This document shows, one piece after another, positions 1-5,855 of a DNA stretch of 8,501 nucleotides. Under the pieces are notes generated by a model, which was not told where the DNA came from, made no database searches, and worked only from the letters and a program-made list of their open reading frames with translations. How positions within the stretch are numbered: the stretch's first letter is position 1; each line of letters begins with the position of its first letter. This DNA comes from Chloroflexota bacterium. GTDB lineage: Bacteria; Chloroflexota; Limnocylindria; Limnocylindrales; CSP1-4. Location of the stretch: the NCBI GenBank assembly GCA_016200675.1, contig JACQEH010000024.1, positions 1 through 8,501 of the forward strand. Reading direction: 5' to 3'. Both the position numbers and the translations under genes were made by a program.

Positions 1-682
1 CCGGTTCACCGTGGCCAGCGTCGTCGAGGAAGCACCCGGGGTCGTCTCGATCTACGTCACCGGCCGGCACCTCGACCGCCTGCCGTTGCGCTCCGGGCAG
101 TACTTCGTGTGGCGCTTTCTCGACGGTCCGAAGTGGTGGAGCGGCCATCCCTTCTCCATCTCCTCGGCGCCCAACGGCGCCTGGATCCGGACCACGGTCA
201 AGGCCCTCGGCGACGACACTCGCCGCTACCAGCACCTGCGGGCTGGAACGCCGGTCCTGCTGGAGGGTCCATATGGTGTCCTGACCGGCATCCGCCGCTC
301 GCGGCGCAAGGTCACCCTGATCGCCGGCGGGATCGGCGTCACGCCGCTGCGGGCGCTCCTCGAGGCGCTCCCGGGCAAGCCGGGTGACCTGACCCTGCTG
401 TACCGGGCCCGCCAGCCGAAGCACGTCATCTTTCGGCGCGAGCTCGACACTCTGGCCGAGCGACGCGGCGCCCGGATCCACTACCTCGTCGGCCGGCGGG
501 GGAGCGTCGACATGCCGGGCGATCCCCTCGACGCGGACGCGATCGAGCGCCTCGTGCCGGACATCGCCGGCCACGACGTCTACGTCTGCGGTCCCAACGA
601 GATGATGGACCGCCTCACAGAGACCCTGCTCGACCTCGGGGTCCCGCTCAAGCGGATCCACGTCGAGCGGTTCGCCTACTGA
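1..682 (+). CDS. Ferric reductase-type flavoprotein, FAD/NAD(P)H-binding half (5' truncated)
   Basis: The reading frame is open to the left edge, so only the C-terminal part (about 226 residues) is present and the true start lies outside the window. Counting from the GTG at position 11, visible family landmarks are HPFSISSAP at residues 46-54 (the FAD-binding position usually written RxYS), EGPYG at 85-89, the NAD(P)H-binding AGGIGVTP at 105-112, and CGPNEMMD at 193-200 near the C-terminus. The order is that of a ferredoxin-NADP reductase module, as found at the end of ferric-reductase-like transmembrane oxidoreductases. These normally have an N-terminal heme-b membrane domain, which would lie upstream. 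The enzyme would take electrons from cytoplasmic NAD(P)H. Only 15 bases separate it from the FMN-binding protein and apbE follows, so an electron-export role is inferred. A soluble FNR-type oxidoreductase is the alternative. Confidence 0.88.
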   Translation, partial: RFTVASVVEEAPGVVSIYVTGRHLDRLPLRSGQYFVWRFLDGPKWWSGHPFSISSAPNGAWIRTTVKALGDDTRRYQHLRAGTPVLLEGPYGVLTGIRRSRRKVTLIAGGIGVTPLRALLEALPGKPGDLTLLYRARQPKHVIFRRELDTLAERRGARIHYLVGRRGSVDMPGDPLDADAIERLVPDIAGHDVYVCGPNEMMDRLTETLLDLGVPLKRIHVERFAY

Positions 683-697
683 GCCGGGGAGACGCCG

Positions 698-1198
698 ATG
701 CGCCAGCGCGCCGCCGCCACCTTCGCCGCCCTGACCCTTGCCGGCGTCCTGCTCCTCAACTTCAAGGCGCCCGACGACAAGGCCCTCGTGACGGCCATCA
801 AGACCGCCGCGTCGGGCACGAGCCCGGGAACGGGCACGACCACGGGCACGGGAGCGACCACCGGGACGGGCTCGCCCGGGACCACCGATGGTGCGGCGTC
901 CGGCACCGGCGGCGGCTCCACGGCGGCCGGCACCTTCACCGGCGCGGTGGCCCCCGACCCCTACGGTGACGTGCAGGTCCAGATCACGGTCAAGAACGGC
1001 AAGATCACGGACATCCAGGCCCTGTCGTTGCCGGTCGGGGGCCACTCGGGGCGCATCTCCGACTACGTCGCGCCGATTCTCCGGTCCCAGGCGCTGGCGG
1101 CCCAGTCGGCGAACATCCAGGGCGTCTCGGGCGCGACCTTCACCAGCCAGGCCTACGCCCAGTCCCTCCAGGGAGCCCTCGACGCCGCCGGCCTCTGA
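698..1198 (+). CDS. Membrane-anchored FMN-binding domain protein (covalent flavinylation target)
   Basis: This 166-residue protein starts at ATG 698, with GGGGAGA just upstream. Residues 2-4 (RQR) and a hydrophobic stretch at about 5-21 form a signal peptide or uncleaved anchor with no obvious cleavage site. Residues about 39-75 are a Gly/Thr/Ser/Ala low-complexity linker. Residues about 78-163 are an FMN-bind domain of the NqrC/RnfG C-terminal type. The flavinylation motif SGATFTS is at 144-150, and T147 (codon 1136-1138) is the residue expected to carry FMN through a phosphoester bond. The usual Asp three residues before the motif's Ser is Gln141 here. The gene sits between a flavin reductase and apbE, with 13 bases to apbE, so all three are probably co-transcribed. 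It likely acts outside the membrane as a one-flavin electron carrier. Its final acceptor cannot be told from the sequence. Confidence 0.9.
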   Translation: MRQRAAATFAALTLAGVLLLNFKAPDDKALVTAIKTAASGTSPGTGTTTGTGATTGTGSPGTTDGAASGTGGGSTAAGTFTGAVAPDPYGDVQVQITVKNGKITDIQALSLPVGGHSGRISDYVAPILRSQALAAQSANIQGVSGATFTSQAYAQSLQGALDAAGL

Positions 1199-1211
1199 GG
1201 CTCGTGGCCTG

Positions 1212-2084
1212 ATGATCCCTGCTCCCGGTCGAGGCTCTGAGGCACGCGAGGATGTCGCGGAACCAGCCGTCCCGCGGCAGGTCCACGTCGAACCGGTCAT
1301 GGGGACCGTCGTGAGCTTCGACATCCGGGCGCCCTTCGCTCCAGCCGGCGCGCTCGATGCCGCCTGCGCCGTGCTCCACGACATCGATCGGCGGTTCAGC
1401 CTCTACCGGCAGGACAGCGAGCTGGGCCGCCTGGCCGTCGGCGATGCGGCCGAGGAGACGCTCAGTGCCGACGTTCGCTGGGTCCTGGGGGCCTGCGACG
1501 AGCTCGCCCGGACCTCGGATGGGGCGTTCGACGCCCGCCATCACCGCCCAGATGGCGTGGTCGACCCCTCGGGCTTCGTCAAGGGCTGGGCCGTCGAGGA
1601 GGCCGTCCGCAACCTGGACGAGGCCGGGGCGAGCAACTACCTCGTGGCGGCGGGTGGCGACCTCGTGGCCCGTGGTGCACCCGCGCCGGGCGCCCGCTGG
1701 CGGATCGGGATCCGGCACCCGGAGCTTGCCGATCGCGTGGCCGCGGTGCTCGAAGTCGGGCGCGGCGCAGTCGCGACGTCAGGCCTCTACGAGCGAGGCG
1801 ACCACATCCGAGACCCACGGACCGGGGCCATCCCCACCGAGCTCGTCAGCTTCACCGTGGTCGGGCCGGACCTCGCCTGGGCCGATGCCTACGCGACGGC
1901 CGGCTTCGTGCTGGGCCTGGGTGGCCTGGCCTGGGTCGAGGCCCATCCCGGCTATGGGGCCGTGGCCATCACCGCCGCTGGCGAGGTCGTCTGGACCCCG
2001 ACGGCCGATGCCGCCCGCGTCGATGATGGAGGGCGGGACGCGACGGACTTCTCAGCAACTTCTCACACCCCTGCGGTTACCTGA
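1212..2084 (+). CDS. apbE: FAD:protein FMN transferase ApbE
   Basis: ApbE cleaves FAD and transfers FMN to the Thr/Ser of SGAT-type motifs, with Mg2+. This 290-residue form has the family landmarks in order: VMGTVVSF at 29-36, VDPSGFVKGWA at 117-127 (family form DxGGxxKGYA), AAGGDL at 146-151, VATSG at 187-191, HIRDPRTG at 198-205, and ADAYATA at 224-230 containing the metal-binding Asp225. ATG 1212 is chosen because GAGG sits 11 bases upstream and the conserved region begins near residue 25. The open frame further upstream overlaps the FMN-binding gene. No signal peptide or lipobox precedes the domain, unlike many exported ApbE lipoproteins, although its presumed substrate is anchored outside. 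The substrate is almost certainly the preceding gene's product, T147. The C-terminal 25 residues look poorly structured. Confidence 0.93.
   Translation: MIPAPGRGSEAREDVAEPAVPRQVHVEPVMGTVVSFDIRAPFAPAGALDAACAVLHDIDRRFSLYRQDSELGRLAVGDAAEETLSADVRWVLGACDELARTSDGAFDARHHRPDGVVDPSGFVKGWAVEEAVRNLDEAGASNYLVAAGGDLVARGAPAPGARWRIGIRHPELADRVAAVLEVGRGAVATSGLYERGDHIRDPRTGAIPTELVSFTVVGPDLAWADAYATAGFVLGLGGLAWVEAHPGYGAVAITAAGEVVWTPTADAARVDDGGRDATDFSATSHTPAVT
2047..2065 (+). promoter_or_regulatory. 11-base-phased direct repeat, candidate OmpR-type operator
   Basis: ACTTCTCA occurs perfectly at 2047-2054 and again at 2058-2065, so the start-to-start distance is 11 bases, one helical turn. OmpR/PhoB-type winged-helix regulators typically bind tandem half-sites with this spacing. 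The pair lies in the last codons of apbE, about 100 bases before the 93-residue ORF and about 400 bases before the response regulator gene. I see no convincing -35/-10 pair beside it. Assigning it to the neighbouring regulator is inference. Confidence 0.45.
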
Positions 2085-2147
2085 CCGGGACGGCCTGCCA
2101 CGCCGCCCGCCAGAAATCGAGTCTTCCGCGATCCCGCGCTGCTCCGC

Positions 2148-2154
2148 GAGGAGG
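2148..2154 (+). promoter_or_regulatory. Strong ribosome binding site of the 93-residue ORF
   Basis: GAGGAGG lies 6 bases before ATG 2161. It is the closest match to the anti-Shine-Dalgarno complement on the plus strand of this window and is the main argument that the small ORF is translated. Confidence 0.65.
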
Positions 2155-2160
2155 TCCCGC

Positions 2161-2442
2161 ATGACGACCGAACCGATCGAACCGGCCCCGCCCGATCCCG
2201 GCGCCACCACCGGGCGACACCTCGCGTCCGTCTCCGACGCATCGGGGGCGCCGATGCTCGCGGACGAACGAATCGGGGACATCGCGATCACTCCACGCGG
2301 GGGCTACCATCGCCACGCTGCCGCCTCTGCCACCTCCCCGACCGTGCCCTCCCCGTTGAAGGTCGGCGTGCACGTGGCAGGCGTTGGTGCGAATGCCCGG
2401 GCCGACGGCCCGTCGGCCGGCACGATCACGATCGTCAAGTAG
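2161..2442 (+). CDS. Unrecognised 93-residue protein between apbE and the two-component system
   Basis: I do not recognise this protein. It begins MTTEPIEPAPPDP and ends GTITIVK. It has no cysteine, no hydrophobic membrane segment and no signal peptide. The N-terminal half is Pro/Ala-rich and acidic, residues 48-52 (GYHRH) are a small aromatic/His patch, and the last 30 residues alternate in a way that could form beta strands. Support for coding is the GAGGAGG ribosome binding site 6 bases upstream and codon-position G+C counted by eye at about 66, 64 and 83% for positions 1, 2 and 3. That bias is right for this frame but weaker than the about 95% of the following gene. It ends 19 bases before the response regulator and is probably co-transcribed with it. 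A role as an accessory or signal protein of the two-component system is possible but unsupported. Confidence 0.68.
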   Translation: MTTEPIEPAPPDPGATTGRHLASVSDASGAPMLADERIGDIAITPRGGYHRHAAASATSPTVPSPLKVGVHVAGVGANARADGPSAGTITIVK

Positions 2443-2461
2443 CCAGGGAGCGCCAAGCCGG

Positions 2462-3136
2462 ATGCATCTCCTCCTCGTCGAGGACGACGAACGCCTCGGG
2501 CGCGTCCTCAAGCGCCTCCTCGAGGAGGATCGCCACGTCGTGGATGTGGCGACCGACGGGCAGTCGGGCCTCGACTTCGCCGAATCCGAGGGCATCGAGA
2601 TCGTGATCCTCGACGTTGGCCTGCCCGACATCAGCGGCCTCGAGGTGGCCCGGCGCCTGCGGAAGCGAGGGACCCAGGCCGCCATCCTCATGCTGACGGC
2701 CCGCGACACGGTCAACGACCGCGTGACCGGCCTGGATGCCGGCGCCGACGACTACCTCGTGAAGCCGTTCGCCTTCGAGGAGCTCTCGGCGCGCATCCGG
2801 GCCCTCGCCCGGCGCACCGAGCCGGGCCCCCGCCGGGCCGACCCGCGCCTCGAAGTCGGGCCGATCGCCCTCGACGAAGCCGGCCGCCGCGTGACGGTCG
2901 ACGGCCGGCCCATCGACCTGAGCCCGCGCGAGTTCTCGCTGCTCGAATGCCTGCTCCGCCACCCCGGCCAGACGCTCACCCGCGACCAGCTCCTGGACCA
3001 GGCCTGGCCGTACAGCGCGGCCGTCACCCCGAACGCCGTCGACGCCTACGTCCACTACCTGCGGACCAAGCTCGGCACGGCCGGCAGCCGGGTGGAGACG
3101 ATCCGCGGCGTCGGCTACCGGTTGAGCGATGCCTGA
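2462..3136 (+). CDS. OmpR-family response regulator
   Basis: This 224-residue transcription regulator has a receiver domain at about 1-116 with acidic pocket Asp8/Asp9, phosphoacceptor Asp51 (LDVGLPD), Thr79 and Lys101 (KPF). A winged-helix DNA-binding domain follows at about 130-223, with the typical LSPREFSLLECLL recognition region and the RTKLG and RGVGYRL ends. ATG 2462 is chosen because the receiver begins right there (MHLLLVEDDE) and AGGGAG lies 11 bases upstream. The last 8 bases overlap the kinase gene, so the two are translationally coupled and form one phosphorelay. Its position after a flavinylated redox operon suggests it controls that operon or answers its redox state. Third-position G+C is about 95%, typical for a resident gene here. 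Confidence 0.96.
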   Translation: MHLLLVEDDERLGRVLKRLLEEDRHVVDVATDGQSGLDFAESEGIEIVILDVGLPDISGLEVARRLRKRGTQAAILMLTARDTVNDRVTGLDAGADDYLVKPFAFEELSARIRALARRTEPGPRRADPRLEVGPIALDEAGRRVTVDGRPIDLSPREFSLLECLLRHPGQTLTRDQLLDQAWPYSAAVTPNAVDAYVHYLRTKLGTAGSRVETIRGVGYRLSDA

Positions 3137-4493
3137 CGGGACGGAGCTTGGATCGGTCGATGCGGCCGAGGCCGCCGCGGTCGCCGCGGACGGGCGCCTC
3201 GTCACCGGCGTCGGGCGCCGGCTCGTCCTGTGGGCCGCCGGCACGACCCTCCTGGTCCTGATCGGCCTCGGCATCGCGCTCTACGTCGCGGTGTCCTCGA
3301 GCCTCAGCTCGACGGGCGTCCGCCAGCTCGACGCCCGCGCGGCCGACCTGCGGCGCCTCATCGAAGGGCCCTCCGGCCGGCCGCCCGACGGCGATGACCT
3401 GCCGACCGGTGGTCTCTTCGGCGGGCCGACCTCCGGCACCTTCGTCCTGATCCTCGACCAGAGCGGTCATCTGATCGTGCCCCGGTCCGTTTCGACCTCC
3501 TCGGGCCTGCCCGACACGGCATCGTTCACGGCCGCCAAGGGCGGTGGCCGGGACGTCCGGCTTGCCACGATCAACGCCGGCACCGCCAACGCCACACCGG
3601 TCCGGGTCCTCACCACGCCGGTCCAATCGATGCAGGTCGGGACCGTCTACCTCCAGGTCTTCCAGGACCGGACGGCCGAGGAGCGGACCCTCAACGTCCT
3701 GCTCGGTGTCCTGCTCGTGGGCGGCCTGATCATCCTGGTCGTGGCGGCGGGCGTCGGCACGATCTACTCCCGTCGTGCCCTGGTCCCGATTCGCGAGTCG
3801 CTGACCGCCCAGCGGCGCGCCCTGCGTCGTCAGCGCGAGTTCGCGGCCGACGCCAGCCACGAGCTTCGGACCCCGCTGACCGTCGTGCGAGCCTCGGTCG
3901 AGTACCTTCGCCGGCATGCCGAGGAGCCCGTCGCGCAGGTCGGCGACGCGCTCGACGACATCGACGCCGAGGTCGACCACCTGACCCGCCTCGTCGAGGA
4001 GCTGCTGCTCCTTGCCCGCTCGGACTCGGGCGCAGTCAGCCTCGAGCGAACGCCGGTCGACCTCGGCGAGGTCGCGGCCGACGCCGCATCGTCGCTGTCG
4101 CAGACCGCGTCGGAGCGCGGGATCACCATTGCCGCGCAGCCCGAGCCGGCACCGCTCCTCGGCGACGCGGCCCGGCTCCGGCAGCTCGTCGTGATCCTGG
4201 TCGACAACGCCATCGCCCACAGTCCACGGGGCGGGACCGTCAGCGTGACGGTTCGGCGGGCGGCTGGACACGCCCAGCTGGTGGTGGAGGACGAGGGCGA
4301 CGGGCTTCGCGAGGACGACCTTCCTCGCATCTTCGAGCGCTTCTGGCGCGGCGCCGGGGCGCCGCCCGGCGGCGCCGGCCTGGGTCTTGCCATCGCCCAC
4401 TGGATCGTGACCGCCCACGGCGGGACCATCACGGCCGAGAATCGCGAGCCGAGGGGCGCTCGCTTCGTCGTGGACCTGCCGGCCGGGGGCTGA
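3129..4493 (+). CDS. Two-TM sensor histidine kinase
   Basis: This 454-residue membrane kinase pairs with the preceding response regulator; the ATG overlaps that gene's end by 8 bases. TM1 is at about 32-54, an extracytoplasmic sensor region at about 55-187, and TM2 at about 188-211. Only about 25 residues separate TM2 from the phosphoacceptor helix, too few for a complete HAMP domain. The H-box FAADASHELRTPL puts the phosphorylated His at 244. The N-box has Asn360 (LVDNAIAHSP), the G1 box is DEGDG at 388-392, the F-box is FERFWRG at 402-408, and the G2 box is GGAGLGLAI at 414-422. All catalytic boxes look intact. The sensor region has no cysteines and no family I recognise; residues 103-120 (GTFVLILDQSGHLIVPRS) resemble a strand pair of PAS/Cache-like folds. 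The signal is unknown. Confidence 0.96.
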   Translation: MPDGTELGSVDAAEAAAVAADGRLVTGVGRRLVLWAAGTTLLVLIGLGIALYVAVSSSLSSTGVRQLDARAADLRRLIEGPSGRPPDGDDLPTGGLFGGPTSGTFVLILDQSGHLIVPRSVSTSSGLPDTASFTAAKGGGRDVRLATINAGTANATPVRVLTTPVQSMQVGTVYLQVFQDRTAEERTLNVLLGVLLVGGLIILVVAAGVGTIYSRRALVPIRESLTAQRRALRRQREFAADASHELRTPLTVVRASVEYLRRHAEEPVAQVGDALDDIDAEVDHLTRLVEELLLLARSDSGAVSLERTPVDLGEVAADAASSLSQTASERGITIAAQPEPAPLLGDAARLRQLVVILVDNAIAHSPRGGTVSVTVRRAAGHAQLVVEDEGDGLREDDLPRIFERFWRGAGAPPGGAGLGLAIAHWIVTAHGGTITAENREPRGARFVVDLPAGG

Positions 4494-4499
4494 CGACCT

Positions 4500-4519
4500 G
4501 GCGCCCGGCGGCGGGCGCC
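4500..4519. terminator. Perfect GC hairpin between convergent genes
   Basis: GGCGCCCG at 4500-4507 pairs perfectly with CGGGCGCC at 4512-4519 across a 4-base loop. It sits 7 bases after the kinase stop and 12 bases beyond the phosphatase stop on the other strand. The position suits a shared terminator or transcript-end stabiliser. There is no T-run on either side, so it is not a classical intrinsic terminator. Confidence 0.55.
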
Positions 4520-4531
4520 GCGGGAACGCGA

Positions 4532-5143
4532 TCAGCCCGGGTCGAGCCGCTCGTTCCAGCGACCGATGACCGGCGTGTCTCGCTCCCAGGCCAGGATGGA
4601 GACCGTGGCCGTGCCCAGGGCGAACCGAGCGCCGTCCACGGCGTCGAGCCCGATCCAGCGCGCAGCGAGGATCCGGAGGACGTGGCCGTGGGCGAAGGCA
4701 AGGGTGTCGCCGAGGTGACCCCGGGCCCGGGCGATGACCCGGTCAACGCGCGCGCCGACGTCGCCGAGGGTCTCGCCGTCACGCGGGCCGTCTCGCCAGA
4801 TCGTCCAGCCCGGGCGCCCGGCCTGGATCTCGGCCGTGGTCCGACCCTCGTCGGCCCCGTAGTCCCACTCGCGGAGGTCGTCGTCCGTCGTCACCCGCTC
4901 ACGGAACCCGGCGAGCCGCGCCGTCTCGAGGGCCCGGGAGAGGGGGCTGCTGATGACCGCCTCGAAGGGAATCCCGGCGAGACGTGGACCGAGCGCTCGC
5001 GCCTCGGCCTGCCCTGCCGCCGTGAGCGGGATGTCGGTCCAGCCGGTGTGCCTGCCAGCCGCGGCCCAGGCGGTCTCGCCGTGGCGGACCACCCACAGCC
5101 GTGGCCGCTGGTCGTCGTCGCGGTCGTGGGAGGGGTCGGTCAC
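4532..5143 (-). CDS. Histidine phosphatase superfamily protein (GpmB/SHB17-like)
   Basis: This 203-residue phosphohydrolase would be cytosolic. The catalytic RHGE motif is at 20-23 with nucleophile His21. Arg70 in SSPLSRALETA belongs to the phosphate pocket, Glu92 in LREWDYG is the likely proton donor, and His152 in AFAHGH is the second catalytic His. The EWDYG...EGRTTAEI region and GWTIWRDGP resemble the sugar-bisphosphatase/phosphoglycerate-mutase-like branch (SHB17, GpmB), but substrate cannot be assigned. Residues 2-13 are charged and probably disordered. The GTG start at 5143 has no ribosome binding site. A TAGACT box ends 6 bases upstream, so translation is probably leaderless. It is transcribed toward the kinase and divergently from the four-TM protein, and nothing links it functionally to either. 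Confidence 0.93.
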   Translation of the reverse strand: MTDPSHDRDDDQRPRLWVVRHGETAWAAAGRHTGWTDIPLTAAGQAEARALGPRLAGIPFEAVISSPLSRALETARLAGFRERVTTDDDLREWDYGADEGRTTAEIQAGRPGWTIWRDGPRDGETLGDVGARVDRVIARARGHLGDTLAFAHGHVLRILAARWIGLDAVDGARFALGTATVSILAWERDTPVIGRWNERLDPG

Positions 5144-5149
5144 GAAGCC

Positions 5150-5155
5150 AGTCTA
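5150..5155 (-). promoter_or_regulatory. -10-like box TAGACT, leaderless start of the phosphatase gene
   Basis: On the minus strand TAGACT is followed by six bases (GGCTTC) and then the GTG start codon at 5143. A transcript starting 7 bases after the -10 would begin at the start codon itself. No good -35 hexamer is visible. Confidence 0.5.
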
Positions 5156-5161
5156 GGGTGG

Positions 5162-5200
5162 CGAGCCCGGCGACGAGCCCGACGACGAGCCCGGCGACGA
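5162..5200 (+). repeat. 12-base tandem repeat between divergent promoters
   Basis: Unit CGAGCCCGGCGA at 5162-5173, one-mismatch copy CGAGCCCGACGA at 5174-5185, exact copy at 5186-5197, then CGA. The array fills most of the space between the two outward-facing -10-like boxes. It could be neutral slippage of GC-rich DNA or a spacer or binding array affecting both promoters. Confidence 0.75.
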
Positions 5201-5221
5201 TTCAGGGGCCCGGTCCGCTGC

Positions 5222-5227
5222 TAGAGT
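5222..5227 (+). promoter_or_regulatory. -10-like box TAGAGT upstream of the four-TM gene
   Basis: TAGAGT is followed by six bases (CCCGCC) and ATG at 5234, the same layout as the phosphatase promoter on the other strand. A transcript from it would start at or next to ATG 5234, giving a 37-base leader before the main start at 5271. Confidence 0.45.
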
Positions 5228-5233
5228 CCCGCC

Positions 5234-5281
5234 ATGGTCAGATCAATCCTGGTGCGAGCCGGGAGAACCCATGCCGGGTGA
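5234..5281 (+). CDS. Possible leaderless 15-residue upstream ORF
   Basis: ATG 5234 opens a frame encoding MVRSILVRAGRTHAG. Its TGA at 5279-5281 lies 11 bases into the next gene, whose ATG is at 5271. It contains the GGGAGA ribosome binding site of that gene. If the TAGAGT box is the promoter, this ATG would be at the 5' end of the mRNA and its translation would be coupled to the membrane protein. It may equally be a chance frame. Confidence 0.3.
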   Translation: MVRSILVRAGRTHAG

Positions 5282-5741
5282 GGCACTGCTCATCGGCATC
5301 GCCACGGTCGCGGTGGTCGTGGCCGGCTTCGCGGCCATCGCTCCGGCGACGGCCGGGGACGGCTCGTCCCGGACGCCAGGCCAGCGCTATCGACTCAAGG
5401 GCATCGTCTCGACGAGCTTCAACGTGACCTTCGAGAGCCTCCTGCCGGCGGTCCTCTTCCCGGCCCTCGGCGACGGGAGACCGGCGCTGGTCGTCTCGAG
5501 CGCGCTCGTCTTCGCCTACGTGCTCTTCGTCATCACCGTCCGGGCGCGACAGCTCGTCCAGACGGGAGCCCTGCGGCGCCGCTGGAGCCAGGTCACGCTG
5601 GTCGCCGGGCTCACCGCGACGACGCTGTTCGGGCTCAACGCGCTCGTCTTTGCGTCCCTGACCGCGTACGCGCTCGCCCTCTGCATCCAGCTGTCCGTGG
5701 CGGCCGTCAGCTTCTACTCGCTGCTCGCTGGCGCCGACTGA
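5271..5741 (+). CDS. Hypothetical four-TM integral membrane protein
   Basis: I do not recognise a named family. The protein has 156 residues and is mostly hydrophobic. Predicted segments are at about 4-26, 72-90, 107-126 and 129-152, plus a weaker one around 54-67. A loop at about 28-45 carries QRYRLKGIVSTSF, and a short basic loop (RARQLVQTGALRRRWS) lies at about 91-106, probably cytoplasmic by the positive-inside rule. ATG 5271 is supported by GGGAGA four bases upstream of it and by the hydrophobic segment beginning at once. No catalytic or metal-binding motif is seen, and the protein has one cysteine, near residue 138 in the last helix. The neighbouring genes run divergently or convergently, so it is probably monocistronic. 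The 193 bases after it hold no gene I can support. Confidence 0.78.
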   Translation: MPGEALLIGIATVAVVVAGFAAIAPATAGDGSSRTPGQRYRLKGIVSTSFNVTFESLLPAVLFPALGDGRPALVVSSALVFAYVLFVITVRARQLVQTGALRRRWSQVTLVAGLTATTLFGLNALVFASLTAYALALCIQLSVAAVSFYSLLAGAD

Positions 5742-5855
5742 CGACGCGGGCACGGCCGGCAGACTCGGTGCGTGGGGCTCGATGTCGCCGCCGATGCCTG
5801 CGACCGCTTCACGGTCGGGTACTCGCGCCTCCTCTCGCCGCGGTTGGCGGGTCCC

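Noticed and set aside
812..922. Gly/Thr-rich coding repeat in the FMN-binding protein as a CRISPR-like or mobile repeat
   Set aside because: It is in frame, imperfect, and codes for a flexible linker between the anchor and the FMN domain. There are no spacers and no repeat array.
888..1211. Upstream extension of the apbE frame
   Set aside because: It overlaps the FMN-binding gene, reads as Arg/Ser/Pro repeats and has no conserved residues. ATG 1212 fits the family start.
2077..2082. TTACCT as a -10 element next to the 11-base direct repeat
   Set aside because: It does not fit TANNNT and its distance from either repeat copy does not match a normal -35/-10 spacing.
1357..2160. Open frame running through apbE into the 93-residue ORF
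   Set aside because: Before 2161 it is an out-of-frame reading of apbE with low-complexity product. Only the part from ATG 2161 has a ribosome binding site.
2077..3274. Minus-strand open frames opposite the small ORF and response regulator
   Set aside because: No ribosome binding site or recognisable domain, and they are antisense to clear genes.
3024..4418. A 464-codon open frame on the minus strand opposite the histidine kinase
   Set aside because: It is antisense to a gene with every kinase motif intact. Its product is rich in Arg, Asp and Gly with no domain, as expected from high GC3 on the other strand.
4682..5224. Plus-strand frame opposite the phosphatase
   Set aside because: The minus strand encodes a complete histidine phosphatase. 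The plus-strand product is an Arg/Gly/Pro-rich shadow.
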